From positions 52,129,365 through 52,193,364 of the forward strand of contig CM042090.1 of assembly GCA_023512835.1 (NCBI GenBank): 64,000 nucleotides of DNA. Reading direction: 5' to 3'. Numbering within the stretch: position 1 is the first letter of the stretch; the number at the start of each line of letters is the position of its first letter. Below are positions 10,293 to 21,751 of this stretch, piece after piece. The translations under genes were made by a program, and so were the position numbers. This stretch comes from Taxillus chinensis (taxonomy: Eukaryota; Streptophyta; Magnoliopsida; Santalales; Loranthaceae). The notes beneath the pieces were generated by a model. It searched no databases, was not told the DNA's origin, and saw nothing but the letters and a program-made list of their open reading frames with translations.

Positions 10293-12617
10293 ATGGACGA
10301 AGAAAGCAGTATGCTGTTCAACGCTAGCCTTAACTCCGAAGGTGCACAAGAGCCCCTCCCCAACCGTAGCAGTAGCGAAAATCTTGATCCGAGCACAAGT
10401 GCTCAACCTGTTGCTCCCGCTGCTCCTCAACAACGGAGTTCTGGTTTCACTCTGACCAAACGGCCAAAGTTCACACCTGAGCTTTTCTCCCAGTGGAAAG
10501 CTCACATGAGAATGTTCATGATATGTCATGATCATCTCATGTGGCCATGTCTTCATCAAGAGATACCTATTCCAATGACAATGAGAGAAAAAGGAGTTAG
10601 AAGGCCAAAGACTAATGTTGAACTCAACAACGAGGAAAGAGGTTGGCAGTATGCTAGTGAAAAGGCTCTGTCATATGTAACATAATCTTTGGATGCTGAA
10701 GCTTTCACGGACGTCCAGGGCTGCACGACAGCAAAAGATGTCTGGGATAAACTGACAATCCTCTATGAGGGAAGTCAGTCCCAAATGCAGAACGTTATCT
10801 GTGCTCTCAGACAGAACTTTGAGAGCTTCAATCATAAACCTGGCGAATCCCTCGAGAGCATCTATCCGAGATTCGGCAAGCTCATCCTTGAGCTGAAAAC
10901 TGTCAATGAGCACTACAATCAATTCCAAATCAATGACAAGTTTTTCCGCTCCTTACCGGATCGCTACTACTCCAAGCAGCTCCAGATGCAAGCGAACAAG
11001 AACTAGCAATATGCACCCCTTGAAGAACTATACGGAGAGATACGGACTCATGAGGTTAGGTTCAAATACACTAACCAAGATGAGAAAATAGCTCGAAAAG
11101 AAAAGGGGTAGCTTTCAAAGCAATGAAATGTTCGAGCATACAGCGAGATGATGATACGGAAGAGTCCGAGAACTTTGACTCGGGCGTTGAAGAAGAAATA
11201 GCTCTTCTGGTCAAATCCTTTGAGCGATTCCTGCGGAAAAGCAGAAAAGGATTCTTGTAATAGCCTAAGTCCCCCGTAGCACGATATTGTCTGGTTCAGC
11301 GCCCAAGCCCAATCCCCGGTTTTGTTCTTGGCAGTGCCACACGCACCCCAAAAGGCCTCGTGCCAGGAGAGGTCTCCACGTCTTCTTAAGAGGCACGCTT
11401 CATTCTCCTCTCCAGCCGATATGGAACTTACAAAGTCCTAAGACTCTATAATCCACCCCCCTTAGGAGGCCCATGTCCCCGTGGGACTATGGCACACCGA
11501 CCCGGTCCCAGCTCTGATACAATCTGTAACAGCCCAAGTCCGCCGTAGCACGATATTGTCCGGTTGAAGGCCCAATCCCAATCCCCGGTTTTGTTCTTGG
11601 TAGTGCCGCACGCACCCCAAAAGGCCTCATGCTAGGAGAGGTCTCCACGTCCTCTTAAGAGGCACGCTTCGTTCTCCTCTCCAACTGATGTGGAACTTAC
11701 AAAGTCGTAAGACTCTATGATTCAAAAGAGGCTTCTCATTATCATCCAGAAGGAAAGAGCGATTAGAGTCTAGTTTCTAAGACTGCTACAACTGTGGGAA
11801 ACCCTGTCACTGGGCCAAGGATTATAAATCCAAATCAAAGATGACCGATAAAAGTGACAAGGTTAAACCCTGACGCTCCACCTCAGAAAATAGCAAGAAC
11901 AAGAGGAAGGCGTTTGTTACGAAGTACATTAGCGGCTCGGAAGAAGAGGAGGAATCCTCTGATGATGAGCCAACCGTGAAACCGAACGTCTGCCTCATGG
12001 AAAATACTGAGGAACCTTCTATCTCTGAGCTCATTAGTAAATTAGAATTTCTTACTGCTGAACGTGATCATGGAAAGAATGAAAGACTAATAATTACTCA
12101 AATGTACAAAGATATGGATGGTCAAGCTAAACGTCATGAATTTACTGTTGCAAGACTTAAAAAAGACGTAGCTGACTTTAGGAGTAAAGAGGCTTGGTAT
12201 CATGACCTAAGAGCAGAAAATCATTTGCTAAATACCAACCTAAATAGCCTAGAAGTTAATCTTAAAAGACTCGAGAACGAACTTGAAAAGGAAAAAGAAA
12301 TAAATCGTAAGTGGTTAAAATCGGAGGAAATGGCTTCTATGTTTAGGACTGATCCGGATGACATCCGAGTTAAACTTGGCTTTGGCTCCGAACCATCAAC
12401 CTCCACACAAGCTACTGAGTGTCCCTCGGATTTCATTCTGAAACTAACAAACCATTATCCCGTTAGTACATCTAAGCCGTTGGATGGTTTCATTTTAGGT
12501 GGCACCATAGTTTATGACTGTGGAAGAGAGGTTGTTACTGCTAATCTCGAAGTAGTAGCACCCGTACCTAAAGATGAAGGGACGGCTACTGTAGTTAAAG
12601 CCGAAACTATAGCACCC
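10293..12617 (+). pseudogene. gag: Gag of copia element P, split by TRIM2
   Basis: The ATG at 10293 (MDEESS) begins a SIRE-type copia Gag: a low-complexity N-terminus, the capsid-like UBN2 region (FSQWKAHMRMF near 10480, TAKDVWDKL near 10730, GESLESIYPRFGKLI near 10850, then FFRSLPDRYYSK), and after TRIM2 a zinc-knuckle area and a coiled coil (about 12080-12320). Stops at 10683-10685 and 11004-11006, and frameshifts, inactivate it. TRIM2 interrupts it at 11255-11718. At about 12618 the sense gag ends abruptly in antisense copia RT, so the 256-residue ORF starting at 11976 is chimeric, its last roughly 40 residues being antisense RT. A close homologue is the gag of S at 23386-25984. Confidence 0.85.
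11255..11718 (-). mobile_element. TRIM2, miniature LTR retrotransposon with 195-bp LTRs
   Basis: Two 195-bp direct repeats (11255-11449 and 11524-11718) flank a 74-bp core. On the minus strand the core has a PBS-like TTGTATCAGAGC next to one repeat and the polypurine tract TAAGGGGGGTGGAT next to the other. It has no ORF. A perfect 5-bp target duplication GATTC flanks it (11250-11254 and 11719-11723), proving insertion into the gag of P. The core resembles that of TRIM1 (GGCCTCCTAAGGGGGGTGG and GGTGTGCCATGGTCC-like words) although the LTRs differ, so the two TRIM families share internal sequence. Confidence 0.93.
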
Positions 12618-13230
12618 AGTCTCGCTTTGTTCCGAATTACTATTCCATCAGTATCTAATTTGTTCTGGAACACCTATTTAACTCCAATGATTTGTTGCGA
12701 CCTTGGCCTTGGTACTAAAGTCCACACTTTGTTGCTCTTAAACTGATTAAGCTCTTCTTGCATAGCGACTATCCAGTTTGAGTCTTGGAGGGCTTCATCC
12801 ATGACCTTTGGCTTTATTTGTGATAAGAAACATGAGTAGAGGCATAGATTGGAAGTGGCTGCCCTCGTCCTTACTCCAACAGTAGGATCACCAATCACTT
12901 GTTCTAATGGGTGGTTCCGAGTCCACCTATAGTTCTGCGCAAGTGGTGATGAGTAGTGAATGATTTGAAGCTCTGCCAGATCGGGTGGATCTTGTACATC
13001 AGCTGGTTGAGCTTCTTTCGGACCTATTACATCCGTATGATGAACAGTTCCAGAAGTACTTGGAAGTGCTTTGGCACTGTTACTTTCAGTATGAATAGGT
13101 CCGGACGGACTAGAAGGCTCTCCGGAGTAATAGGTTTCCGTAACAAGTTCTCTGGAGTTAAGTGGAAGTCCTAAGTCCGAGTCTTCTGAAGCATCATCAC
13201 TTGCATTTCTTCCTTCACCGGTATTGAGTG
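12618..13230 (-). pseudogene. pol: Inverted copia pol fragment (integrase-RT linker and RT start)
   Basis: Minus-strand translation gives an acidic Ser/Pro-rich linker (about 13190-12950), then GDPTVGVRTRA, FLSQIKPK, the RT entry motif [26 protein letters not shown], and the beginning of the RT fingers (NKLDTDGIVIRNKARL), where it is cut at about 12618. It matches the RT start of S near 21668-21440 residue for residue over most of its length. A stop interrupts GVK-VFQNKL. Its opposite orientation to the adjoining gag shows an inversion or end-joining between two copia copies. Confidence 0.85.
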
Positions 13231-13234
13231 ATTT

Positions 13235-13612
13235 CTTTTACTTTCCAACACCACAAAATAAAGAAAAGGATGCATAGACAGTCAAAGTGACTTAGAGGCC
13301 TTGCACCCTAACTACACACCAAACACTGAGCACTAATAAGTAATCACATGCTTACTTGACTCCTACCATTAAATAACCAATGTTGAAAGCAGAGAAGAGT
13401 AAGCAAACTATTACCCATGCCCAAAAATGGCACTCAAGGGCTAAAAAGAAGCTTTTCTCATGTTTTCTTTTTTATTTTCTTTGTCACTCAACTTTAAGGG
13501 TCACTAAGGTCTATCTTAGCATGTTATGCTTAGCTAATATTCAAACTTCAGCTCCAAAAACATGGTGATATCATTCAAAAGATAAAGACATGATTAAACC
13601 AAATCAACGACT
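13235..13612. repeat. Orphan repeat block, also present at about 35140-35490
   Basis: This 375-bp non-coding piece (from ACAAAATAAAGAAAAGGATGC to CAAAAGATAAAGACATGAT) is nearly the same as 35148-35481, with a few substitutions and small indels. There it lies in the 3' region of B or the adjoining D LTR. Here it is wedged between the inverted copia fragment and the truncated LTR of S, so it marks a rearrangement joint. Confidence 0.75.
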
Positions 13613-14922
13613 TGCTTGATTGTTCATCCGAGGATGGTGGTTATTCTTGGTTGTTCATCTGAGGATGGTGGTTGGCAGCAATTAATGAGTCATTAATGTG
13701 CTCAACTGCTCGGGATGGCACAGACTTGCTGTACAAACTCTAGCTTACAATGTCACTAAGTGACTGTGTTTAGGGTTGTAAGTTTGTCTCGGAGGTGGAT
13801 GCCTCGTAGGTTCGGTGACTCGAAGATTTCAGTTAGAGCCCGTTGAAAGTGGCGAAAGTTTGTTTCAGGCTTTACAGCGTTTCTGCGAGTCTACGACTCA
13901 TATCTTCGAGTCTCCGAGGTAAGAGCTCAGGTTGGATTAGTCTTTTGAGTCACTCTATTAACTGAAATCTACGACTCTGCGAGTCTACGACTCTACGAGT
14001 CTGCGACTCTTCGAATGACGCTTAATGTGACTTCTTCGATTTCAGCTAATCTACCTGTTATTGTAGCTACGAGTCTATGACTCTAGTTCTGCGGGTCTAC
14101 GACCTTCGGGTCTCTCAGTTTACTATATTTGACTAAGTGGTCTGAAGATCTTCGACTCTACGAGTCTTCAACTTCGTTTTTCTTCCCTAGTCTTTCACAG
14201 AGGCTCATAAACTGAGTTCCTGTGTAGCTACGACCCTTTAGCTACAGCTCTCCGCCATCAATCTCTGAGTCTAGAAGTATTGCAATTTCTCTATAGTGAC
14301 AGTGTCCCTTTAGTCTACGAGTGTACAACTCTACGACCCTTGAGTTACAGTTTCATTTGTTTGTCCGTCTTTATAGCATCGACTCTTCGACCTTGAACCT
14401 ACGAGTCTATGAGTCCAGTTGCTTAACCGTGTTCGACGGCTTCGACTCTACGACTTTTAATCTACGAGTCTACGAGTCTGGTTTTCTTTACACTATTCGA
14501 AGGCTTCGACTCTGCGACTTTTGATCTACGAGTCTACGAGTCCTATTTTCTTAACAGTGTCAGAAGGTTTCGACCCTGTAACTCTACGAGTCTTCGAGTC
14601 TACGAGTCATTTAGCTTTGGTTACAGTTCTTAACACTTCTTCGACTCTACGAGTCTCCGAGCTTATTGATACTTACAGTAACACTCTCTTTTCCGTACTG
14701 TGACTCTACGACCTTCGACCCTGGATTTACGAGTCGTAATGTTCTGTCACTGTTTCACCTTGAGTCTCCAGACTCTACGAGTCTATGAGTCTCTTGCCAA
14801 TACGTCCTATGACAGTATCACTTCTACGAATTTCGACTCTTCGACCCTACCACCTTTAGTTCTTCGAGTCTCCAGACTTAGACTATATTTTGGAAGCTTC
14901 ATCAAATCCTATATTTCCAACA
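13613..14922 (-). repeat. Truncated 3' LTR of element S
   Basis: On the minus strand it starts TGTTGGAAATATAGG at 14922, directly after the PPT, and runs parallel to 27983-26740 of the 5' LTR. About 640 bp of the distal end is missing: similarity stops near 13613-13640, where an imperfect duplication of GTTCATCNGAGGATGGTGGTT is seen. It is packed with CTACGAGTC words. Confidence 0.85.
13850..14900. repeat. GACTCTACGAGTC word array in the S LTR
   Basis: Dozens of 9-13 base words built from TACGAGTC, GACTCTACGA and TTCGAGTC occur at irregular distances, many forming GACTC/GAGTC palindromes. The same array occurs in the 5' LTR (26890-27950), inverted in the solo LTR (31820-32880), and as fragments at 18680-18790 and 57540-57860. 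Confidence 0.85.
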
Positions 14923-14932
14923 ATCTCCCCCT
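14923..14932 (-). promoter_or_regulatory. Polypurine tract of element S
   Basis: AGGGGGAGAT on the minus strand, directly before TGTTGG of the 3' LTR; the standard second-strand primer site. Confidence 0.85.
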
Positions 14933-15417
14933 ATTTAATGTAAGCTGACAACAGGTAATTGTATGAAGTCTAAGACTACGATTTTGATGGGCAATTTTAG
15001 ATTAATCAGAAGATGTCTTTGCCTATAAAGAATTTGAAGGAGTGCAAAGGTTCAAAGAGACACACTCCTCTCCCCCGTAGGCATAAAAGCTGCGTTAGCT
15101 GGCTCCTGTCAGAGATAACTCCCCCCTATAAGCTTGCTCCCCCTGAGAGAAACACTCCCCCTTTCTGGGGTAAGGAACAAGCACCAGAACATAAACCGTA
15201 TGGGAGCAAGGGAATAAAGCACAGAACAGCAGGCAGCATAGCGAAGACATACAGAAAAGATAACTGACAAACGGTAAGTACACGAAAAGTGAAAAGCAAG
15301 AAATGCGATTACGCAGGGAATTAGAGTACAGGACAGTTATCGGTTAAATTCAGAGTACAAGACACTCTGTGTAAATAGAAAAATAGCAGCTTGCTCGCGC
15401 AAGAGTTGAGCAGGAGT
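14933..15417 (-). other. 3' untranslated region of S with repeated purine tracts
   Basis: Non-coding. On the minus strand four further purine runs resembling the PPT (GGGGGAGAGGAG near 15066-15077, GGGGGGAG near 15119-15126, CAGGGGGAG near 15137-15145, AAGGGGGAG near 15153-15161) lie within 100 bp. They may be spare or ancestral PPTs. Confidence 0.55.
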
Positions 15418-18280
15418 TTAGTGTAACGAGGCCGCTCGACTGCTCACACGATCAAATTCAGGCACGAGAGCTGGGAACCCGTTGGTAGTCAGGATGTGGA
15501 TGTAATGGCAAACATAAAAGCTGCAGCTGTGAGCATCATCCTGAGCAGGAACGCCTTGCTTGACTCGCGTGATGTCCATCGGTTTGGAGAGATGATAACC
15601 ACCACACCCATGCGAATAGCCCTGCATGACACGGGTGAGAATGCGATTGAATTCACGCAGTTGTTCACGTCGATGGAGTAGTAAGGTACTGGGTTTGGAG
15701 TCGAAGATGACGATCCTTTGGTTCTTGAAGTCAATGTCAAGAAGAAACCAATGCGGGGATGTTGACAAGTGGCGAATTAGCACATGGTCTACCTCATCCC
15801 ACGGACGGTAGGAGTTCTCATATCTGCGACCTTGTATAATCTCGAGCATTGCTGCATCATCGATCAGCTGAGCTTGCATGATCGGCAAACAGAGTTCCAC
15901 CCTGGTATCTCTGCGAATGTGGAGAGGTAGCTTCTCGAGAAAGGACTTCTGGGCGAAGATGAACTGAGTCATCTCAATGTTATCCATTTCTTCACCATCA
16001 TGGAGTAGTCGACAAAGATCAGGTCCGGTGAAGAAGGCTTCATAGCCGTAGATCCTTGCAGTGGTATCCCCAGCAATGCGAGGTGGGGCTAAAGGTTGGT
16101 TAGTAGTGGTAGCGGTTGGTTTGGTAGGTGAAGCAGGCATGGTGTACTCAGCCGTACTTGGATGTGAAGTTGAGGGGCCTGGCTGAGTGGAAGAGGATGG
16201 TTGGAAGGGAGCAGCCGGCTGCTTCTTCATGCGGGTAGCAATGGGAACATCATCATCATCATCAGAATCTGAGATGACTGTGGTTCTGTGTGTGCGCTTT
16301 CTCCCCCGCATGTAAGTGGCAGTAGGTTGAGGTTGTGAGTGACTCGGAGAAGGGACGGCTGGATGTGGAGTATTGACTGGTTCAGGTGCAGGTCAGTCTG
16401 ATGGCTGTGGGAGTGTGTTTTTAACAGTAAGAGATATTTCACCACTTGTAAGACGATGACATTCTGAAAGAATAGCTCCCAGAGTGGTATTGAGTCCTTT
16501 GTATTGTCTCTGGTAAGCTCCTTTGATGTCTTCGCAGTGTTCCTCAAGATGTCTAAACCCATCTGTGGTCGCACTTGTGAGTGATGTCATTTCTTGCTGC
16601 ACCTTGTCAAGGGTACGGTCTGATGATTCAACTTGAGTTTGTACCTCTTCCATGCTTGACTCTATGGTAGCCAGTCGTTCTTTAAAGGCCTGAGATACTG
16701 ATGTCTTGAGGATGCCAGAGGAAATCAGTTTGTCAATGACCTTGCTTGCCAGAAGATCTACTTCTTCGGCCGTCAGAGAACGTGAGTGAGACGCACTGGT
16801 ACTGGAATAGCCATTGGGATATTGGCTGCGAACTCCTCACTCACTTGAGTGGCCACCTGATGAACAATATGTGCAGATGGTGTGGCCATCTCAGTCCTTT
16901 CCACAGTCTCACGGACTTGTGGGACAGCTCCTGCATCGGAGTCACTGGCTGCAGCACCAGGAGTTTCTTCTTCTTCTGCTACCTCTTCTACCACAATGCC
17001 TACCACCTCAGCATCATGTGGAGTAAATGTGATAGGTGACTCCACCATGATAGGAGATGGGGCAACCACTGATATGGCTTCCACTGGGTCTCTACTTACA
17101 AGACCCTGCTCGACTAACCAATTAATCAGATGGTCTCTATCTACCATCTGTTTACCAAAAGCGATCCATGCCTTTCGTACATCAGCAGGGGTCATATGAG
17201 CCTTGGCATATTCCATATAAAACTCTTCTAGCTCAGACTCCCCAAGGGTGCTCAACAGTACAGGTGTAGTACCCCTATCCTCTGGGGTTTCCTGTGTTGG
17301 TGTCTACCCTCCAACTGCAGGTTCTCTTACTTCTACAGTATCCTTGGGCAGCTTGACAGTATGGGTCTCCTCAAGTGTAGAATCAGTGGGGAGATGAGTT
17401 CTGGCAATGTTCTCCACCACTTCAATTATATGTACTATTGCGGCGGATGCAGAGGAGCCCCTAGAAGTCTGTGAGACACGAACCGGCTGTCGTGGTATGC
17501 GAGTTGGGGCTCGTACAGAGCTGGTTGTGTCTCCTGCACGACTTCTTGCACCTGACTCAGTCTTCCTCATCGACTTGATCTCTAGCCGACCATCCTCATA
17601 AATACTCTTAAATATGTATTTGGTCGGCAGTGGCACTGAGGGTCTGTTGCAGAATACGTCAGGGTGCAGAAACCTAAGGACTTTGGTGAGAAGAAGTCCA
17701 AAGTGTCCCTTCTTGCTTTTGATCATGGAGTGTATCTATGTTCCCAGTCTACTCGTCTTCCCTGTAGAACACTGCACATGATCTTCATCTGCTCATGACT
17801 TGCAGAGTCATGAGCCGTCTTCTTACACAGCAGGCACTGTCCGGTGACTATGAGAGTTGCCAGTGCCTGACCGGAAAAACCCATCTTCAGGGCTCCCCGA
17901 CCTTGCTTTCTGGAATTGGAGTACCCAAGAAAAGACTTACACTCTTCTCTGGAAAGATTAGGAAGAGGATCAAAGGTACCTTTTGGGAGTGGAACTGCAT
18001 CTCGGATTGTTTCGGTAGAGATACGAACCTCCACTTCGTGTATAGTTCCCACCAGGTCGTCTCCAGTGAATGCCATGGTCTCGTACGATTCTGAGACATC
18101 TTCTATCAGTAAGTCTTGCACCCCTGAGCAGACAAATGCAATACCGGTTTCATCGAGGCGGTTTTTAAACTCGTCCAGCCAGCTGACTTTGGTGTCGCCT
18201 ACGGCTTCCCAGTCAATGATGAATCCCGGGACGATGTTGCATAAATCGTCAGGCATCGATGAGCTTGGTCCTGCCATTGA
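15418..18280 (-). pseudogene. ORF3 of copia element S: helical domain plus Ulp1/C48-like cysteine protease
   Basis: The ATG at 18280 (MAGPSSS) starts a roughly 950-residue reading region, broken by a frameshift near 17726, a TAG at 17304, a frameshift near 16790 and a TGA at 16393. Modules in order: an N-terminal helical domain (18280-17600) resembling the plant 'putative plant transposon protein' family; a middle block (17088-17222) with FYMEYAK and INWLVEQG; a coiled-coil or amphipathic segment (16653-16480); a Pro/Ser/Thr-rich linker; a basic cluster GRKRTHR followed by VISDSDDDDD; and a C48-like domain. In the last 297-residue part, H187 (HWFLLDID), D204 (VIFDS), Q257 and C263 (VPAQDDAHSC) match the Ulp1 triad and oxyanion glutamine. 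No signal peptide or membrane segment is seen. Likely role: SUMO or ubiquitin-like deconjugation. Activity of this copy is excluded by the breaks. Confidence 0.8.
16249..16281 (-). other. SUMO-interacting-motif-like stretch in ORF3 of S
   Basis: Residues 11-21 of the last ORF3 segment read TVISDSDDDDD: a hydrophobic pair followed by Ser/Asp, as in VIDLT-type SIMs. It directly follows the basic cluster GRKRTHR, which could serve as a nuclear localisation signal. ORF3 of B has the same order (36850-36873). Confidence 0.5.
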
Positions 18281-18470
18281 GCTTATAGAGAGAGAAAGAG
18301 ACACTCGTAGAGAGAGATTGTAAGGTTCGAAGTTGGTCAGGGGAGAGAGAAAGAGACAGAATCGAATAGAGAGAGAGAGAGTTCTAGGGTTAGGGTTCGA
18401 GTTTGAAAACAACGAACTTACCTTTGAGCTCCGTCTTTATCAGTGACTTATATGTGAATTGAGAAGTGTA
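18281..18470 (-). promoter_or_regulatory. Possible leader and promoter of ORF3 in S
   Basis: Upstream of the ORF3 ATG, on the minus strand, is a CT-rich leader (18290-18400) containing ACCCTAACCCTAG, then a splice-donor-like AAAGGTAAGTTCG (about 18411-18424), then CACATATAAGTCAC (about 18443-18456), a weak TATA-like site. The CT-rich leader looks like that of a plant mRNA. Whether ORF3 has its own promoter or is spliced cannot be decided here. Confidence 0.35.
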
Positions 18471-20117
18471 TCGTAGAAGTCACTCACTCTGTCGGTTCGT
18501 CCTCATGGTCCGCATTCTTTTCTCTGACCCGTCATTTGATTATTCGGATCCACCCGATGAAATATTCAAGCAATGAATCCACGTCACCCCTTAAGTAGGT
18601 GTAACTCCCATTTTTAGTGCATAGTGACGTGCTGATGTGTCTGCGATGCTTGAAAAGTAAGTGACCGACTCCGTCTCGCTTTGATACTTTGGCCTACGAC
18701 TCTACGAAGCTGCGTTGGGATGCTTCGAGGCTACGACCCTCGAGGCTTCGATGCAACAGTCTTCGATCCTACTGTTCTTCGATGCAATTTGCTTCGCAGT
18801 CAACTGCGAATTCAGCGAGCGGTGGATTTCTCTGGACCTTTGTCAACACTTAACAATACACATTAGATGTATATGGCAATTCACAGAATATTATTCATGA
18901 TGAATAGTGTTGTGAGTGAAATTGAAATTACATATCCAGAACTTGATTTCTTTCAACCGTAATACCTGGTTTATGTGTATGCCTACTGCATCACTATTAT
19001 TCAACTCTCCATTTACCTTAGAAATGACTAAGTACTTCACCACACTACATCTTGTGTGAGAAAATGATCTCTATGTTAACATAGCAACCAGTAAACCATG
19101 ATTTATCAATTGTAACAACCCAGTCATAAATCCTAAGTCTTCTCACATATTTAGCAAAACTCACTCAGCGAAGTCCTCACCCTCTCACTCTCGGATCAGC
19201 ATGTGAGCTTGATTCAGGAACTAGAATTGCACTGTTTGGTAAGCTCATGGTCAACCGAATCTTACTACAACCTTGATACAGCAATGATTTTCAGTTCAGC
19301 ATAGATGACTTGAGAGACAAGATGGCCCTATTGAGAATCAGAATACACACTCTATCCTTGTCTAATTTACAACACATTAAAGGTAGAGGTTGGAGTTTGA
19401 TCATTCAGATTGTCTGCATGAGTTGTCTCTTTTCTTCAGTAGAGCACCAATTTTCAGTGCTTATTCATGAGCCTTATTACAAGGACAGAGCTCAACACAA
19501 TATCTTTTTGAATTACATGACCATACAATTTTAACTCCAGCTATTACTCTAACTGAGAGACAAACTGGGAGAATAGTGAGGACTACCCCTAAGATAGGCA
19601 GTCAATCTATTGTCTAGCCTTTGCCTTTTTCACCTTGCCTTTTTATAGTGAAGGATAGTGGCTCTTCTTAAGTAATAGGCTTTTTATGATTCTCAAATAC
19701 TACAGTCTCAGTTATCCTTTGAGCATTAAATCATTGAGGATCCTTTCCGTGCAAGCCAACAGTACTATGAGATACAACAGTTCCTGCTAGTTAATGAATG
19801 CAATACCACACAGGTGATATTCACTCAGAATAAAATAACAAGTAGTGGGAATATCTTCTGATTTAAACAAAAGGGGAAATGCACTCATTTCACTCAAGAC
19901 TTGAGGGTTCATGACAGGTTGCACAAAAGACTTGAACCAGGTTCAGAGGTGGCAAGTTTCATCCATGTGATCTCTCACTTTCCCGCAGTAGATATGCATG
20001 AATCACACTTAGCCATTACTAATTTTCGAGGAGATATAAATGGTAATTAACAGTGTCATACTTATGTTCATGCACAGGTAATTAGTTAGAGACGAACTAC
20101 AAGACATGCTATGAGAC
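18413..20117 (-). other. Spacer between pol and ORF3 of S
   Basis: 1.7 kb without a supported gene. A piece at about 18680-18800 has the TACGACTCTACGA and TTCGAGGCTACGACC words of the LTR array, so some LTR-like sequence lies directly upstream of ORF3. The remainder (18830-20100) is AT-rich and shows nothing I can name. The pol stop is TAA at 20118-20120, followed by this long spacer, so ORF3 is not expressed by readthrough of the pol stop. Confidence 0.5.
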
Positions 20118-21751
20118 TTATGAATTTAAATCTAGCATGCCAAGTTTTGTCAGAAGTTCATTGAACCTGGCTTCTTGCAGTGGTTTGGTGAATATGTCGG
20201 CAAGCTGATCATTAGTGGATATGTACTCTAGAGAAATGTCTTTCTTTAGCACATGATCACGTATGAAGTGATGTCTGACCTCAATGTGCTTGGTTTTGGG
20301 ATGCATAACAGGATTGTTGGAAATTGCAATGGCACTTGTATTGTCACAATACAGAGGAACGGCCTTCAGGTCAAATCTATAATATGATAGTTGACTGGCC
20401 ATCCAAAGAAATTGAGCACAACAGCTTCCTCCAGCAATATATTCAGCTTCAGCTATGGAGGTTGAAACTGAATTCTGATTCTTGCTAAACCAGGATACAA
20501 GTCTGTTGCCTAAAAGTTGGCATGTTCCACTTGTGCTATTTCCATCAATCCTGCATCCGGCAAAGTCTGCATCTGAATATCCTCTCAGTTTAAAATCAGA
20601 CTCTTTTGGATACCATAGTCCCAAATTCTCAGTTCCCTTCAGATACCGCATGATCCTCTTGACATGTGACAAGTGGGATTCCTTGGGATTAGCTTGGTAT
20701 CTGGCACAGATGCATGTTACAAACATTATGTCAGGTCTGCTTGCTCTTAGATACAGCAAGGATCTAATCATGCTACTGTATTCTGAGATATCCACCTCCT
20801 TGCCTGCTTCATCCATATCTAGTTTGGCGTTTGTAGGAATGGGAGTTTTTATGTGTGTCACATCAGTCATCTTAAACTTCTTCAGAATCCCCTTTGTGTA
20901 TTTGGTTTGACTGATAAAGATCCCATCCTCTAACTGCTTGACCTCCAATCCAAGGAAAAATGAGAGTTCTCCCATCATACTCATTTCATATTTACTTTTC
21001 ATTAGATGAGAGAAGTCTTCACATTGCTTTTTGTCCCTTGATCCGAATATGATGTCATCCACATAGATTTGGACTATCAAGGGTGATCCTTTTCCTTCCT
21101 TGAGAAATAGTGTGGGGCCAATTTTACCTTTTCTGAACTTATTTTTGATTAGAAACTCTGACAATGTTTTATACCACGCTCTGGGAGCTTGTTTTAGTCC
21201 ATAAAGAGCCTTTTTCAGTTTGTATAACTTGTGCTCTTGGTTTGGCTCTAGAAATCCGGGTGGTGGTTCAACATAGACTTCTTCTTGGAGGTCTCCATTC
21301 AAGAAAGCACTCTTGACATCCATCTGATAAACTTTGAAGTCCTTGAATGCTGCATATGCTAAGAACATGCGAATGGCCTCCAGTCTAGCAACTGGTGCAA
21401 AGGTTTCATCATCATCGATTCCTTCTTCTTGTATATATCCTTTTGCAACCAGTTTGGCCTTGTTTCTGATTACAACACCATCAACATCAAGTTTATTTTT
21501 GAAAATCCATTTCACGCCAATGACTTGCTGTGATCTGGGCCTGTTGACCAACTCCCATACTTTCTGTCTTTTGAACTGATTTAATTCTTCTTGCATTGCA
21601 TGAATCCAATGGTGATCCTGAACTGCATTGTCAACTGATTTTGGCTCCACTTGTGATAGGAAGCACATATACAGATTTTCATGAAGTGTGGTAGCCCTTG
21701 TTTTAACTCGTGCAGTTGGATCTCCAATTATTAGTTCAGAAGGGTGGTCCT
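20118..21751 (-). CDS. pol: Reverse transcriptase and RNase H of copia element S
   Basis: An open frame of about 516 codons or more, the best-preserved coding segment in the window. Order: RT entry ([18 protein letters not shown]), fingers ([11 protein letters not shown]), palm motifs ([13 protein letters not shown], then [19 protein letters not shown]), the catalytic YVDDIIFGS near residue 228, then thumb and connection, and RNase H (SDADFAGC near residue 371, SIAEAEYIA, a CDNTSA motif, and the [13 protein letters not shown] end). All four aspartates expected for RT and RNase H appear present. The sequence is closest to SIRE/Maximus-type RTs. Upstream it is out of frame with the integrase-RT linker, so it is not expressed from an intact polyprotein. 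Confidence 0.92.

Noticed and set aside
15418..18280. Envelope gene
   Set aside because: No signal peptide, fusion peptide or membrane anchor can be seen; the C-terminus fits a C48 protease instead.
18413..20118. Stop-codon readthrough from pol into ORF3, as reported for SIRE1
   Set aside because: The pol stop is TAA and ORF3 starts about 1.8 kb later behind multiple stops, so in-frame suppression cannot join them in this copy.
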